DNA of 37,059 bases from positions 1 through 37,059 of the IMG/VR virus record IMGVR_UViG_3300047319_001839; one strand, given 5' to 3'. A program made the translations under genes and the position numbers. The stretch's first letter is position 1; the number at the start of each line of letters is the position of its first letter. The notes under the pieces are model-generated. The model did no database searches. It had not been told where the DNA came from and saw only the letters and a list, made by a program, of their open reading frames with translations. This document shows positions 1 to 6,089 of the stretch, in pieces. The stretch is from a virus.

Positions 1-2
1 GC

Positions 3-1064
3 ACCATCACGGGCGGCATGCCGTCGGGCATCACGAAGGGCAAATGGGGCTTCCGCTCCATGGGCGAGTTCGCCATCGCGGCGATCCACACCCAGCGCGG
101 GCACGCCGACAACCGCATCATGAACGCCCCCTCGACCTTCGGCCAGGAGGCGGTCGGCGCGGACGGCGGCTTCGCGGTGCCGCCCGATTTCCGGCAGGAG
201 ATCATGAAGCAGGTGATGGGCGAGGACTCGCTCCTCAGCCGCTGCGACCAGCTGGTCACCAGCTCGAACAACCTGACCCTGCCGCTCGACACCGTGAGCC
301 CCTGGGACACGTCGAACGGCGTGACCACCTCGTGGACGGGAGAAGGCGCCACGCTCGCCGGCACGAAGCCGAAGCTCGGCCAGCTCGAGACGAAGCTGCA
401 CAAGCTCACGGCGCTCGTGCCGCTGACCGATGAGCTGCTCGAGGACGTGCCGGCGATGACCCGCTGGCTCGAGACGAAGGTCCCGGAGAAGTTCACCTCG
501 ACGCTGAACACGGCCATCGTGAACGGCACCGGCGTGGGCCAGCCCCTCGGACTGCTCAACTCGGGGGCGAAGATCACCCAGGCCGCGAAGGCGGGCCAGG
601 GCAGCGGAACGGTCGTCTACGACAACATCGTGAAGATGTTCGGCCGCCTGTACGGTCGGCTGCGTCCCAACGCCATCTGGATTCTCAATCAGGACGTCGA
701 GCCCCTGCTGCAGTCGATGGTCGCCCCGGGCAGCACCTTCCCGGCGTACCTGCCGCCTGGTGGTCTCTCGGCGACGCCGTACGGCATGCTGATGGGCCGC
801 CCGGTCGTCCCCGTCGAGGCGGCGTCGACGGTCGGCACCGAGGGCGACATCATCCTCACCGACCTGACCCAGTACCTCGTCGCCCTGAAGGCCACGGGCA
901 TGCGGACCGACGTGTCGATCCATTTGTATTTTGACAGTGATCATGTTGCCTTTCGCTTCATCATGCGGGTGGGCGGGCAGCCGTACTGGCCGGCGCCCAT
1001 CACCCGGCTGAACGGCAACAACACGCTCAGCTCGATCATCACCCTGAACAGCAGCCGCACTTAG
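3..1064 (+). CDS. Major capsid protein, HK97 fold (5' partial)
   Basis: This is the main shell protein of the phage head. The reading frame is open to the left edge of the window, so the N-terminus (usually a scaffold-like delta domain) is missing. The first ATG is at 18. Visible family features are an N-terminal region rich in Gly and Ala (residues about 35-55 from that ATG), the 'TSW..EGA' segment, the 'LVPLTDELLED' stretch, and the C-terminal 'HLYFDSDHVAFRF' motif followed by 'MRVGGQP', which is typical of HK97-type capsids. The stop codon overlaps the stop of the minus-strand HNH gene by 4 bases (TTAG). Codons at 921-956 are unusually T-ending for this gene. The family call is firm; the true start cannot be seen. 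Confidence 0.93.
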   Translation, partial: TITGGMPSGITKGKWGFRSMGEFAIAAIHTQRGHADNRIMNAPSTFGQEAVGADGGFAVPPDFRQEIMKQVMGEDSLLSRCDQLVTSSNNLTLPLDTVSPWDTSNGVTTSWTGEGATLAGTKPKLGQLETKLHKLTALVPLTDELLEDVPAMTRWLETKVPEKFTSTLNTAIVNGTGVGQPLGLLNSGAKITQAAKAGQGSGTVVYDNIVKMFGRLYGRLRPNAIWILNQDVEPLLQSMVAPGSTFPAYLPPGGLSATPYGMLMGRPVVPVEAASTVGTEGDIILTDLTQYLVALKATGMRTDVSIHLYFDSDHVAFRFIMRVGGQPYWPAPITRLNGNNTLSSIITLNSSRT

Positions 1065-1690
1065 TCGGTAGCAGCGACAGCACGAGGGCCCGGCACAGTA
1101 TCGGCCGGGCCTTTGTCGTTTTCGATGCTGGCCGCATATCGCGCAACTGCGGCGAGCTCGTCAGCGCGGGCGGCCCATCGGATGCTGTTGGCGCGCCATG
1201 AAATGATCTTGATGTTGCCGCGCACGTAACCGAGAGAAGGGTTCTTTCGGTCGAGACTCGGGCTCGAATCGCGAGCTCGGCGGCTACGCGGTCCGATCCA
1301 GTTCAAGGGGAGCCCGAGCGCCTCACATGTCATCGGCACCGGGACTAGATCCTCGACATCGAGATCAAATGGAAGGCCGAGCCGCTTCGCTCGGGATTTC
1401 GCGGAATAGAGCAACATCTTGAGGCGCCCGATGATGCTGCCATTGGTGCGTGCGCTCTGTTGAGCACCAGTTCGATCCCGACATCCCGTGCAGAGGAGAA
1501 TCCCGGCCGCTCGCGGTTGTTTATTGCAGATCCGACAGTTCCCAGCTGCGCGTTTACGTCGCGTGGCCGCGCGCGCCGCGCATGATTTTGAGCAGGTCGT
1601 GCGGCTGGGACCTCTCGGTCCGCGCTTGGGCGGGATCTGGGCACCACAGTGAATACACGCGGCGGTGCTCTCGAAAAGGTTGGCCTGCAT
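1061..1690 (-). CDS. HNH-type homing endonuclease-like protein
   Basis: A predicted 209-aa DNA endonuclease of the free-standing HNH type found between phage genes. I chose the ATG at 1690 because the protein from there begins with recognisable domains; the longer frame upstream is low-complexity Arg/Pro sequence. The N-terminal half has two paired-Cys zinc knuckles ('CIHCG..CSKSC' and 'CRICN..CTGC'). The C-terminal half has 'PSLDRKNPSLGYVRGNI' and 'SWRANSIRW', the pattern of phage HNH proteins ('SLDRI...GYV.GN..'). The gene is inverted relative to the capsid operon and sits between the capsid gene and the next head gene, as mobile endonuclease genes often do. Its activity is not certain. Confidence 0.72.
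   Translation of the reverse strand: MQANLFESTAACIHCGAQIPPKRGPRGPSRTTCSKSCAARAATRRKRAAGNCRICNKQPRAAGILLCTGCRDRTGAQQSARTNGSIIGRLKMLLYSAKSRAKRLGLPFDLDVEDLVPVPMTCEALGLPLNWIGPRSRRARDSSPSLDRKNPSLGYVRGNIKIISWRANSIRWAARADELAAVARYAASIENDKGPADTVPGPRAVAATD
1087..1114 (+). terminator. Intrinsic-terminator-like hairpin after the capsid gene
   Basis: A perfect 8-bp stem (GGCCCGGC at 1087-1094, GCCGGGCC at 1104-1111) with a 9-nt loop is followed by TTTGTCGTTTT. It lies 22 nt after the capsid stop codon, inside the 3' coding end of the convergent HNH gene. It would end plus-strand transcription from the capsid gene. Function is inferred from shape only. Confidence 0.55.
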
Positions 1691-1793
1691 CGTCCACCCT
1701 GCACCCGAGAGGAGAACTGCGCGGGCAGGCGGCGTCGGGTGGACGCGCCGCCGGGGAGCTACCCCTGCCCGCGCATCTCTTCTCCGCCTGGTC

Positions 1794-1823
1794 GTGGACA
1801 GCTCGCCGCTGAGAGCTGTCCAC
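1794..1823. promoter_or_regulatory. Inverted pair of the GAGCTGTCCAC element (divergent)
   Basis: GTGGACAGCTC (1794-1804) and GAGCTGTCCAC (1813-1823) form a perfect 11-bp inverted repeat with an 8-nt spacer, GCCGCTGA. It lies between the minus-strand HNH gene and the plus-strand gene at 1873, so each arm points to one gene. The same element recurs at 4159, 12151 and 16223. No T-run follows, so it is not an ordinary terminator. A promoter or activator site is inferred. Confidence 0.6.
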
Positions 1824-1872
1824 AGGTGAGGTGACTCTCTGCTGGTCACCACCTTCCAAGGAGCACACCACC

Positions 1873-2298
1873 ATGCAGAAAGAAAAAGACCTCGCCAGCT
1901 ACATCAAGGTGCTGCGCGACAACGAGCCGCGCGTCATCATGGCCGGCAACATCACGTACACCGGCCAGACCATCGACCGGCAGGGCTACGACAACGCGAG
2001 CCACGTCATCCTCACCGGCGCGCTCACCGACTCGCTCTTCACCTGCAACCTGTGGGAGTCGGACGACTCCGGCATGGCGGGCGAGACGAAGGTCGCGAGC
2101 ACGGACCTCATCGGCCAGGTGCAGGACTTCGTCATCACCGGCACGGGCGGCGCCGACAGCAACAAGGCGTTCAAGGTCGGATACAAGGGCATTCGGCGCT
2201 ACCACCGCCTGAAGATCGTTCAGTCGGGCGCGACCACCGGCGGCTACATCTGCTCGGTGTCCGTGCAGAGCGGCCCCGACTTCGCCCCCGTCTCGTAA
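1873..2298 (+). CDS. Small head-region protein (putative capsid accessory)
   Basis: A 141-aa soluble protein with no motif I can name. The ATG at 1873 is chosen for its AAGGAG ribosome site about 9 nt upstream; the GTG-led frame at 1831 would add a segment that crosses the leader. The body is beta-rich. Its C-terminal part, with 'RRYHRLKIVQSG' and 'GGYICSVSVQSGP', looks like small proteins often encoded just after the major capsid gene and left as hypothetical. Position suggests a head decoration or stabilising role. This is the first gene of a block that follows the 1813-1823 element and runs to 4158. Confidence 0.7.
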   Translation: MQKEKDLASYIKVLRDNEPRVIMAGNITYTGQTIDRQGYDNASHVILTGALTDSLFTCNLWESDDSGMAGETKVASTDLIGQVQDFVITGTGGADSNKAFKVGYKGIRRYHRLKIVQSGATTGGYICSVSVQSGPDFAPVS

Positions 2299-2310
2299 GC
2301 CCAGGGCTCG

Positions 2311-2988
2311 ATGCCGGCGCGGCTCATCACACCGCCGTCCGGCGAGCCGCTGTCGCTCGCCGACGCGAAGGCGCACCTGCGGCTGGACACGCCGCTGGAC
2401 GACGCCTACGTGACGAGCCTCATCACCACGGCCCGCCAGTACACCGAGAGCGTGTGCTGGCGGGGCATGTTGGCCCAGACCTGGGAGCTCGTGCTCCCAG
2501 GCTTCCTGGGCGACGACCGCTTCGAGCTCGGCGAGCGCGCGCGGCGGCACTTCTTCCTGCCCGTTGGCTACGAGTGGTCGAACGCGGACCGCGCTTACCG
2601 CTTCCTGCCGTACATGGAGCTCGAGCGCGGGCAGCTGACGACGAGCCTCGCGTCGAACGCGGTGAAGTACATCGACGCGAACGGCGTGCAGCAGACGCTC
2701 GACCCGAGCGTCTACGTCGTGGACAACGTGCGCGAGCCCGCGCGGCTGCAGCTGGCCTACGGGCAGAGCTGGCCCCTCACGAGGGACCAGTGGGACGCGG
2801 TCCGGGTGCAGTACCAGGTGGGCTGGGTGGATGCGCCGTCGGTGCCAGGCCCGCTCAAGCAGGCGATGCTCCTGCTCATCTCGCAGCTGTACGAGCACCG
2901 CACGCCCGAGGTCGCCGGCGTCATCACGCCGGTGCAGTTCGCGTTCGACGCGTTGATTGCCCCCTACCGGCTGAACCGCATCGGATGA
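2311..2988 (+). CDS. Head-tail connector, gp6-like (phiE125 gp8 family)
   Basis: A 225-aa adaptor predicted to form the ring under the portal at the head-tail joint. The N-terminus carries the family signature: 'LSLADAKAHLRLD' followed by 'DDAYVTSLITTARQYTE'. The C-terminal 'PGPLKQAMLLLISQLYEHR' helix is also typical of gp6-like connectors. The phiE125 gp8 group is usually near this length. The ATG at 2311 follows the previous stop by 12 nt with only a weak ribosome site. The stop overlaps the next start (ATGA). The order gp6-like, closure, gp10-like, terminator is the normal HK97-type order and supports the call. Confidence 0.85.
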   Translation: MPARLITPPSGEPLSLADAKAHLRLDTPLDDAYVTSLITTARQYTESVCWRGMLAQTWELVLPGFLGDDRFELGERARRHFFLPVGYEWSNADRAYRFLPYMELERGQLTTSLASNAVKYIDANGVQQTLDPSVYVVDNVREPARLQLAYGQSWPLTRDQWDAVRVQYQVGWVDAPSVPGPLKQAMLLLISQLYEHRTPEVAGVITPVQFAFDALIAPYRLNRIG

Positions 2989-3344
2989 AGCCGACGACCG
3001 GCCAGGGCATCAACGCCGGCGCGATGCGCGAGCAGGTGCAATTGCAGCAGCGGGCCACGCAGCAAGATGCCGCCGGCGAGCCCCAGCTCACGTGGAACGT
3101 GTTCGCGACCGTCCGCGCCGAGGTGGTGCGCACGACGGGTCGGGAGATTTACGGTGCAGCGGAGCGCAACTCGCGCGTCCCCACGATGTGGAAGCTCCGC
3201 TATTTCGACGGGGCGCTGTCTCAGATGCGGCTGGTCGACCTCAAGACCACCCGGGTCTACGACATCATCAGCGCCATCGACCCGACCGGGCGGCGCGAAG
3301 AGCTCCTCGTTGCCTCCATGGAGATTGTCGAGGCCACGCCGTGA
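2985..3344 (+). CDS. Head closure / head-tail joining protein
   Basis: A 119-aa protein of the phage head-tail joining family (SPP1 gp16-like). It is expected to plug the connector after DNA packaging. Family features are the opening 'MREQVQLQQRA' strand, 'TWNVFATVRAEV' in the middle, and 'RLVDLKTTRVYDI' followed by 'REELLVASMEIVE' at the end. The length is normal for the family. It starts at the ATG that overlaps the upstream stop (ATGA) and ends overlapping the next gene (GTGA). A longer open frame upstream in the same phase is a shadow of the connector gene. Confidence 0.82.
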   Translation: MKPTTGQGINAGAMREQVQLQQRATQQDAAGEPQLTWNVFATVRAEVVRTTGREIYGAAERNSRVPTMWKLRYFDGALSQMRLVDLKTTRVYDIISAIDPTGRREELLVASMEIVEATP

Positions 3345-3787
3345 GCATGGTCGAGTTCAAGCTCACGGGTCTCAGCGACCTCGAGGCGCGCTTGCTCGAC
3401 CTGGGCGCCGAGCTGGGCCAGAAGACCCTCGCCCAGGCGGCGCGGAAGGCCTTCAGGCCCGTGCTCGATGCCGCCAAGGAGCTCGCGCCCATCTGGTCAG
3501 GTGCACTCCGCGACTCCATCAAGCTCACCGTGAAGAAGCCGAAGGACGGCGACGCGGTGGTCGTGGCCGGTCTCTACATCGGCGAGGCCGCCGGCTATGA
3601 CACCGGCGAGCTCCCGCCCGCGCGGCGGTGGCACTTCATCGAGCTCGGCACGGCACACGCCGCGGCGCATCCGTTTCTTCGCCCCGCGCTCGACGGCCAG
3701 GCGTCGACAGTCCTTGACCTCCTGAAGACCGAGCTCACCGCCGCCATAGGCCGCGCGGTGAAGAAGAAGGCCAAGGGCCCGAAATGA
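3341..3787 (+). CDS. HK97 gp10-like tail completion protein
   Basis: A 148-aa protein resembling HK97 gp10, which acts at the head-tail interface. Visible features are 'FKLTGLSDLEARLLDLG' at the N-terminus, the helical 'ARKAFRPVLDAAKELAP' followed by 'SGALRDSI', and near the C-terminus 'RWHFIELGTAHAAAHPF' with 'LRPAL', the most diagnostic block of the family. A GTG at 3341 overlaps the upstream stop and has GAGG 7 nt before it, so I prefer it to the ATG at 3347. The stop overlaps the next ATG. The C-terminal tail is Lys-rich. Confidence 0.85.
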   Translation: MSMVEFKLTGLSDLEARLLDLGAELGQKTLAQAARKAFRPVLDAAKELAPIWSGALRDSIKLTVKKPKDGDAVVVAGLYIGEAAGYDTGELPPARRWHFIELGTAHAAAHPFLRPALDGQASTVLDLLKTELTAAIGRAVKKKAKGPK

Positions 3788-4158
3788 GCAGCACCGGAGA
3801 CGCGCTCTTCAGCGCCTTGAGCGGCGCCGCGGCGGTGAACAGCATCGTCGGAACGCGCATCTACCCGAACACGATGCCTCAGGGGCCGCGGCCCGTGAAC
3901 TACACGGCCATCGTCTATCAGGTCGTCTCCGACGTGCCGGCCAACGACCTGACGGGCGATGCTTCGAACCGGCTCCGGAATGTCCGGGTGCAGATCGACT
4001 GCTACGCGAAGCAGTACGACACGGCCCAGGCCCTCGCTGATGCTGTCGACGTTGTCGTGACCACGAACCTGGCCGGCTGGCGGGAGCTGTCCCGCGACCT
4101 CTACGACGACGCGGCCGAGCTCCACCGCGTGTGGATGGACGTCTGGCTCTGGCGCTGA
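3784..4158 (+). CDS. Tail terminator / completion protein (DUF3168)
   Basis: A 124-aa protein of the DUF3168 group, which caps the tail tube where it meets the head. Recognisable segments are 'ALFSALSGAAAVNSIVG', 'RIYPNTMPQG', 'YTAIVYQVVS' and 'RVQIDCYAKQYDTAQALAD'. The fold is short and alpha/beta, and the length is typical. It is the last gene of the block that begins at 1873. Its TGA (4156-4158) is followed at once by the GAGCTGTCCAC element. Confidence 0.85.
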   Translation: MSSTGDALFSALSGAAAVNSIVGTRIYPNTMPQGPRPVNYTAIVYQVVSDVPANDLTGDASNRLRNVRVQIDCYAKQYDTAQALADAVDVVVTTNLAGWRELSRDLYDDAAELHRVWMDVWLWR

Positions 4159-4169
4159 GAGCTGTCCAC
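4159..4169 (+). promoter_or_regulatory. Single GAGCTGTCCAC element before the tail tube gene
   Basis: CGCTGAGAGCTGTCCAC here is identical over 17 bases to the plus-oriented arm near 1823. It lies 45 nt before the ATG of the major tail protein and has no inverted partner. The neighbouring genes run in the same direction. It probably restarts transcription for the most abundant tail protein; this is inferred from position. Confidence 0.55.
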
Positions 4170-4214
4170 GGGCGGCCCTAGGTTGCCTCACATCTCGACG
4201 GAGGCACCCGCACG

Positions 4215-4661
4215 ATGACGACGAAGGCGAGCAGCACCAGAGGAGTCAAGCTGCAGCGAGGCGACGGCGGCAGCCCCGAGACCTTCGCCACCATCGCCGA
4301 GGTCACCAGCTTCAAAGGTCCGAGCGAGAAGGCGCCGAAAATCGACGCGACCTCTTTCGACTCGACCGCGATGGAGTTCATCGGGGGCCTGCCGGACAAC
4401 GGCGAAATCACGGCCGAGGTGCAGTTCATCGCGACCGATGCCCAGCAGCAGGGTCTACGGAACGACCTGCGCGCCGGCACCAAGCGCAACTTCAAGCTCG
4501 TGCTCAACGATATGCCCGTCGGCGGCGCGAACCCGACGTCGGTGGCGTTCGCGGCCATCATCACGCAGGCGCCTGAGATCGGCGGCGGCGTCAACCAGGT
4601 CGTGAAGGGCTCCATCACCCTGGTCATCAGCGGCACCGCGATCTGGACGTACGCCAGCTAA
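4215..4661 (+). CDS. Major tail protein (tail tube subunit)
   Basis: A 148-aa protein in the tail-tube position between the terminator and the assembly chaperones. It has the compact Gly/Thr-rich tube fold signature of siphovirus tail proteins: 'VTSFKGPSEKAPKIDAT' with 'SFDSTAMEFIGGLPDNGE', then 'RNFKLVLND', and 'VVKGSITLVISG' at the end. The 'ID.T..DS.A.E.I.GL.D.GE' pattern is common to this family. The ribosome site is strong (GGAGG, 4199-4203). It is the first gene after a GAGCTGTCCAC element, which fits high expression. Confidence 0.83.
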   Translation: MTTKASSTRGVKLQRGDGGSPETFATIAEVTSFKGPSEKAPKIDATSFDSTAMEFIGGLPDNGEITAEVQFIATDAQQQGLRNDLRAGTKRNFKLVLNDMPVGGANPTSVAFAAIITQAPEIGGGVNQVVKGSITLVISGTAIWTYAS

Positions 4662-4688
4662 CAACGCAGTCGAACGGAGGACTCCACC

Positions 4689-5033
4689 ATGGCTCTTCTC
4701 GCAGTCACCCCTGTCACGCGGTCGGGAGTGCAAATCGACCTGACCATGGTCGCCCCCACCGCCGGCACGGGCGACACCTGGGTCAACACCGGCGCCGAGA
4801 TGCTCGTCGTCAACAACGCGAGCGGCTCGCCCATCAACGTCACCATTCCCCTGACGCCGACGCCGGACGGACTCGCCGTCACCTCGCGAGTCGTGGCGGT
4901 CGCAGCCGGCAAGATCGAGCTCATCGGCGACTTCCCGCCGGGCCAGTACAACGACGCCACCGGCGTCGTGAAGGCGACCTGCTCCGCGGTCGCGACCGTC
5001 ACCATCGGCGTCTTCAAACGCATCCTGGCGTAA
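4689..5033 (+). CDS. Small structural protein, tandem paralogue 1
   Basis: A 114-aa beta-rich protein of unknown function. It is clearly related to the next gene: both share 'NTG.E.L.V.NA..SP..VTI', 'DGLAV..R.V.V' and 'G.FP.G.Y.D..G.V...'. Proteins of this type are common near phage capsid and tail genes and are sometimes called decoration or fibre-like, but I cannot assign the site. The start has a clear ribosome site (GGAGG). The pair sits between the tail tube and the assembly chaperone, so a tail or outer-surface structural role is likely. Confidence 0.7.
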   Translation: MALLAVTPVTRSGVQIDLTMVAPTAGTGDTWVNTGAEMLVVNNASGSPINVTIPLTPTPDGLAVTSRVVAVAAGKIELIGDFPPGQYNDATGVVKATCSAVATVTIGVFKRILA

Positions 5034-5054
5034 CCCAACAAGGAGAAAGCGACC

Positions 5055-5390
5055 ATGGCGGTCCTCGCGGTTGTCAATGCAGTCACCAGTGGCATCAATC
5101 CCGTGCCCACCGTCGCAGCTTCGGCGGGCGGCGACTCGTTCCCGAACACGGGGCGCGAGATCCTGATCGTCAAGAACGCGGACGCGTCACCGCATACGGT
5201 CACCATCCAAACCCCGCAGACGGTCGACGGTCTGGCGGTCGCCGAGCGCGCGGTGGTGGTCACCAATGCGACCTCGCAGATGATGGGGCCGTTCCCCATC
5301 GGAACGTACAGCGACACGGGCGGCAACGTGAACATCACCTACGACGCCGTGACGTCGGTCACCGTCTTGGTGGTCAAGGTTCAGGTCTAA
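5055..5390 (+). CDS. Small structural protein, tandem paralogue 2
   Basis: A 111-aa homologue of the preceding protein, aligned along its whole length ('NTGREILIVKNADASPHTV', 'VDGLAVAERAVVV', 'GPFPIGTYSDTGGNV'). It begins with ATG after an AAGGAG site, 21 nt after the previous stop. The two copies have diverged well beyond half of their positions by eye, so the duplication is not recent. It may be a minor or alternative form of the same virion component. Function is unknown. Confidence 0.7.
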   Translation: MAVLAVVNAVTSGINPVPTVAASAGGDSFPNTGREILIVKNADASPHTVTIQTPQTVDGLAVAERAVVVTNATSQMMGPFPIGTYSDTGGNVNITYDAVTSVTVLVVKVQV

Positions 5391-5416
5391 GCGGTCGCTC
5401 AAACGAGTTCGGGAGG

Positions 5417-5818
5417 ATGACCATGCTCACGCAGGAGCAGATCCGCGCGGTGCGGCTGAAGGACTCCGAGGTGGTCAAGCTCGACCGCCTCGGAATCAGC
5501 GTCCGCGTCGTGATGATGGGCAGCAGCGCGGCGCTCACCATTCGCGATCTCCAGGGGTCGCCGGGCCCGACGAAGGATGCGCAGCTGTTTCCGCTGCTGC
5601 TCAAGGGCGGGCTCGTCCAGGAGAGCGGCGCTCCGCTCACCGACGCCGACGTCGAGGAGCTCGTCAGCGTTCTCAGCATCGACGAGCTGATGCTGCTCAT
5701 CGAGAAGGTCAACTCGAAGGTCCGCCCTCAGAAGGCCAGTCCGACGAGCACCAGCGGCGACTCGACTTCGAGTACGACCTCTGCCTCGAACTCGGCTGGC
5801 CCCACCCCGATTACCTGA
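5417..5818 (+). CDS. Tail assembly chaperone, gpG-like
   Basis: A 133-aa protein directly before the tape measure in the position of lambda gpG, which keeps the tape measure soluble while the tail tube assembles. The first 100 residues look coherent ('MLTQEQIRAVRLKDSEVV', 'VEELVSVLSIDELMLLIEK'). The last 30 are a Ser/Thr string that looks like read-through in the wrong frame. The -1 frame over the same bases (from about 5752) encodes a conserved-looking continuation, so the normal short product probably coexists with a frameshifted gpGT. GGAGG stands just before the ATG. Confidence 0.75.
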   Translation: MTMLTQEQIRAVRLKDSEVVKLDRLGISVRVVMMGSSAALTIRDLQGSPGPTKDAQLFPLLLKGGLVQESGAPLTDADVEELVSVLSIDELMLLIEKVNSKVRPQKASPTSTSGDSTSSTTSASNSAGPTPIT

Positions 5819-5841
5819 GGCAGCTGCTCACCGTCGAGCAG
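5702..5841 (+). other. Probable -1 translational frameshift zone (gpG to gpGT)
   Basis: The gpG frame and the frame of the next ORF differ by -1. From about 5752 the -1 frame reads 'RRLDFEYDLCLELGWPHP' then 'DYLRQLLTVEQMDGW', a sequence that continues without a stop into the ORF at 5842 and resembles the T part of tail chaperones. The gpG frame over the same bases is Ser/Thr-rich. I see no canonical X-XXY-YYZ heptamer; the only in-register slip with re-pairing is Pro at C-CCT, 5725-5728. Confidence 0.5.
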
Positions 5842-6084
5842 ATGGACGGCTGGCGCGCCCACTTCGCGCGGAGGCCGTTCGGCTTCGCGCGCGCCGACGC
5901 GTTTCATGGCGTCCTGTGCGCCACGGTCGCCGCGGCCGCTGGCGCCGAGCTGTCTCCCGCCCACTTCATGCTCGGCGGCGGCGGGGCGCCCGAGCCGGAG
6001 CCAGAGAAGGATTTGATTTCGTTCCTGCAGGAGAAGCTTCCGCCGGCGGCGCCGCCCGGACGTCCACGAGCTGAGAGAGGCTGA
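5842..6084 (+). CDS. Tail assembly chaperone, gpT-like C-terminal part
   Basis: An 80-aa ORF if read from its own ATG, but the coding signal in this frame clearly starts upstream, near 5752. 'MDGWRAHFARRPFGFARAD' is the type of sequence found in T-domain proteins ('..WRA....PFG..R.D'). The rest is Ala-rich, then 'ISFLQEKLPP' and a Pro/Arg tail. There is little ribosome site before the ATG. It is most likely the extension of gpG made by -1 frameshifting, used in ratio with gpG for tape measure chaperoning. It ends 5 nt before the tape measure start. Confidence 0.65.
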   Translation: MDGWRAHFARRPFGFARADAFHGVLCATVAAAAGAELSPAHFMLGGGGAPEPEPEKDLISFLQEKLPPAAPPGRPRAERG

Positions 6085-6089
6085 CGCCC

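Noticed and set aside
931-960. TTGACA at 931 as the -35 box of a promoter in the capsid gene
   Set aside because: No acceptable -10 box is found 16-18 nt downstream, and the downstream gene on that strand is over 900 nt away.
1794-1823. Reading the inverted repeat as a terminator
   Set aside because: No T-run follows either arm, and single half-sites of the same sequence precede other genes.
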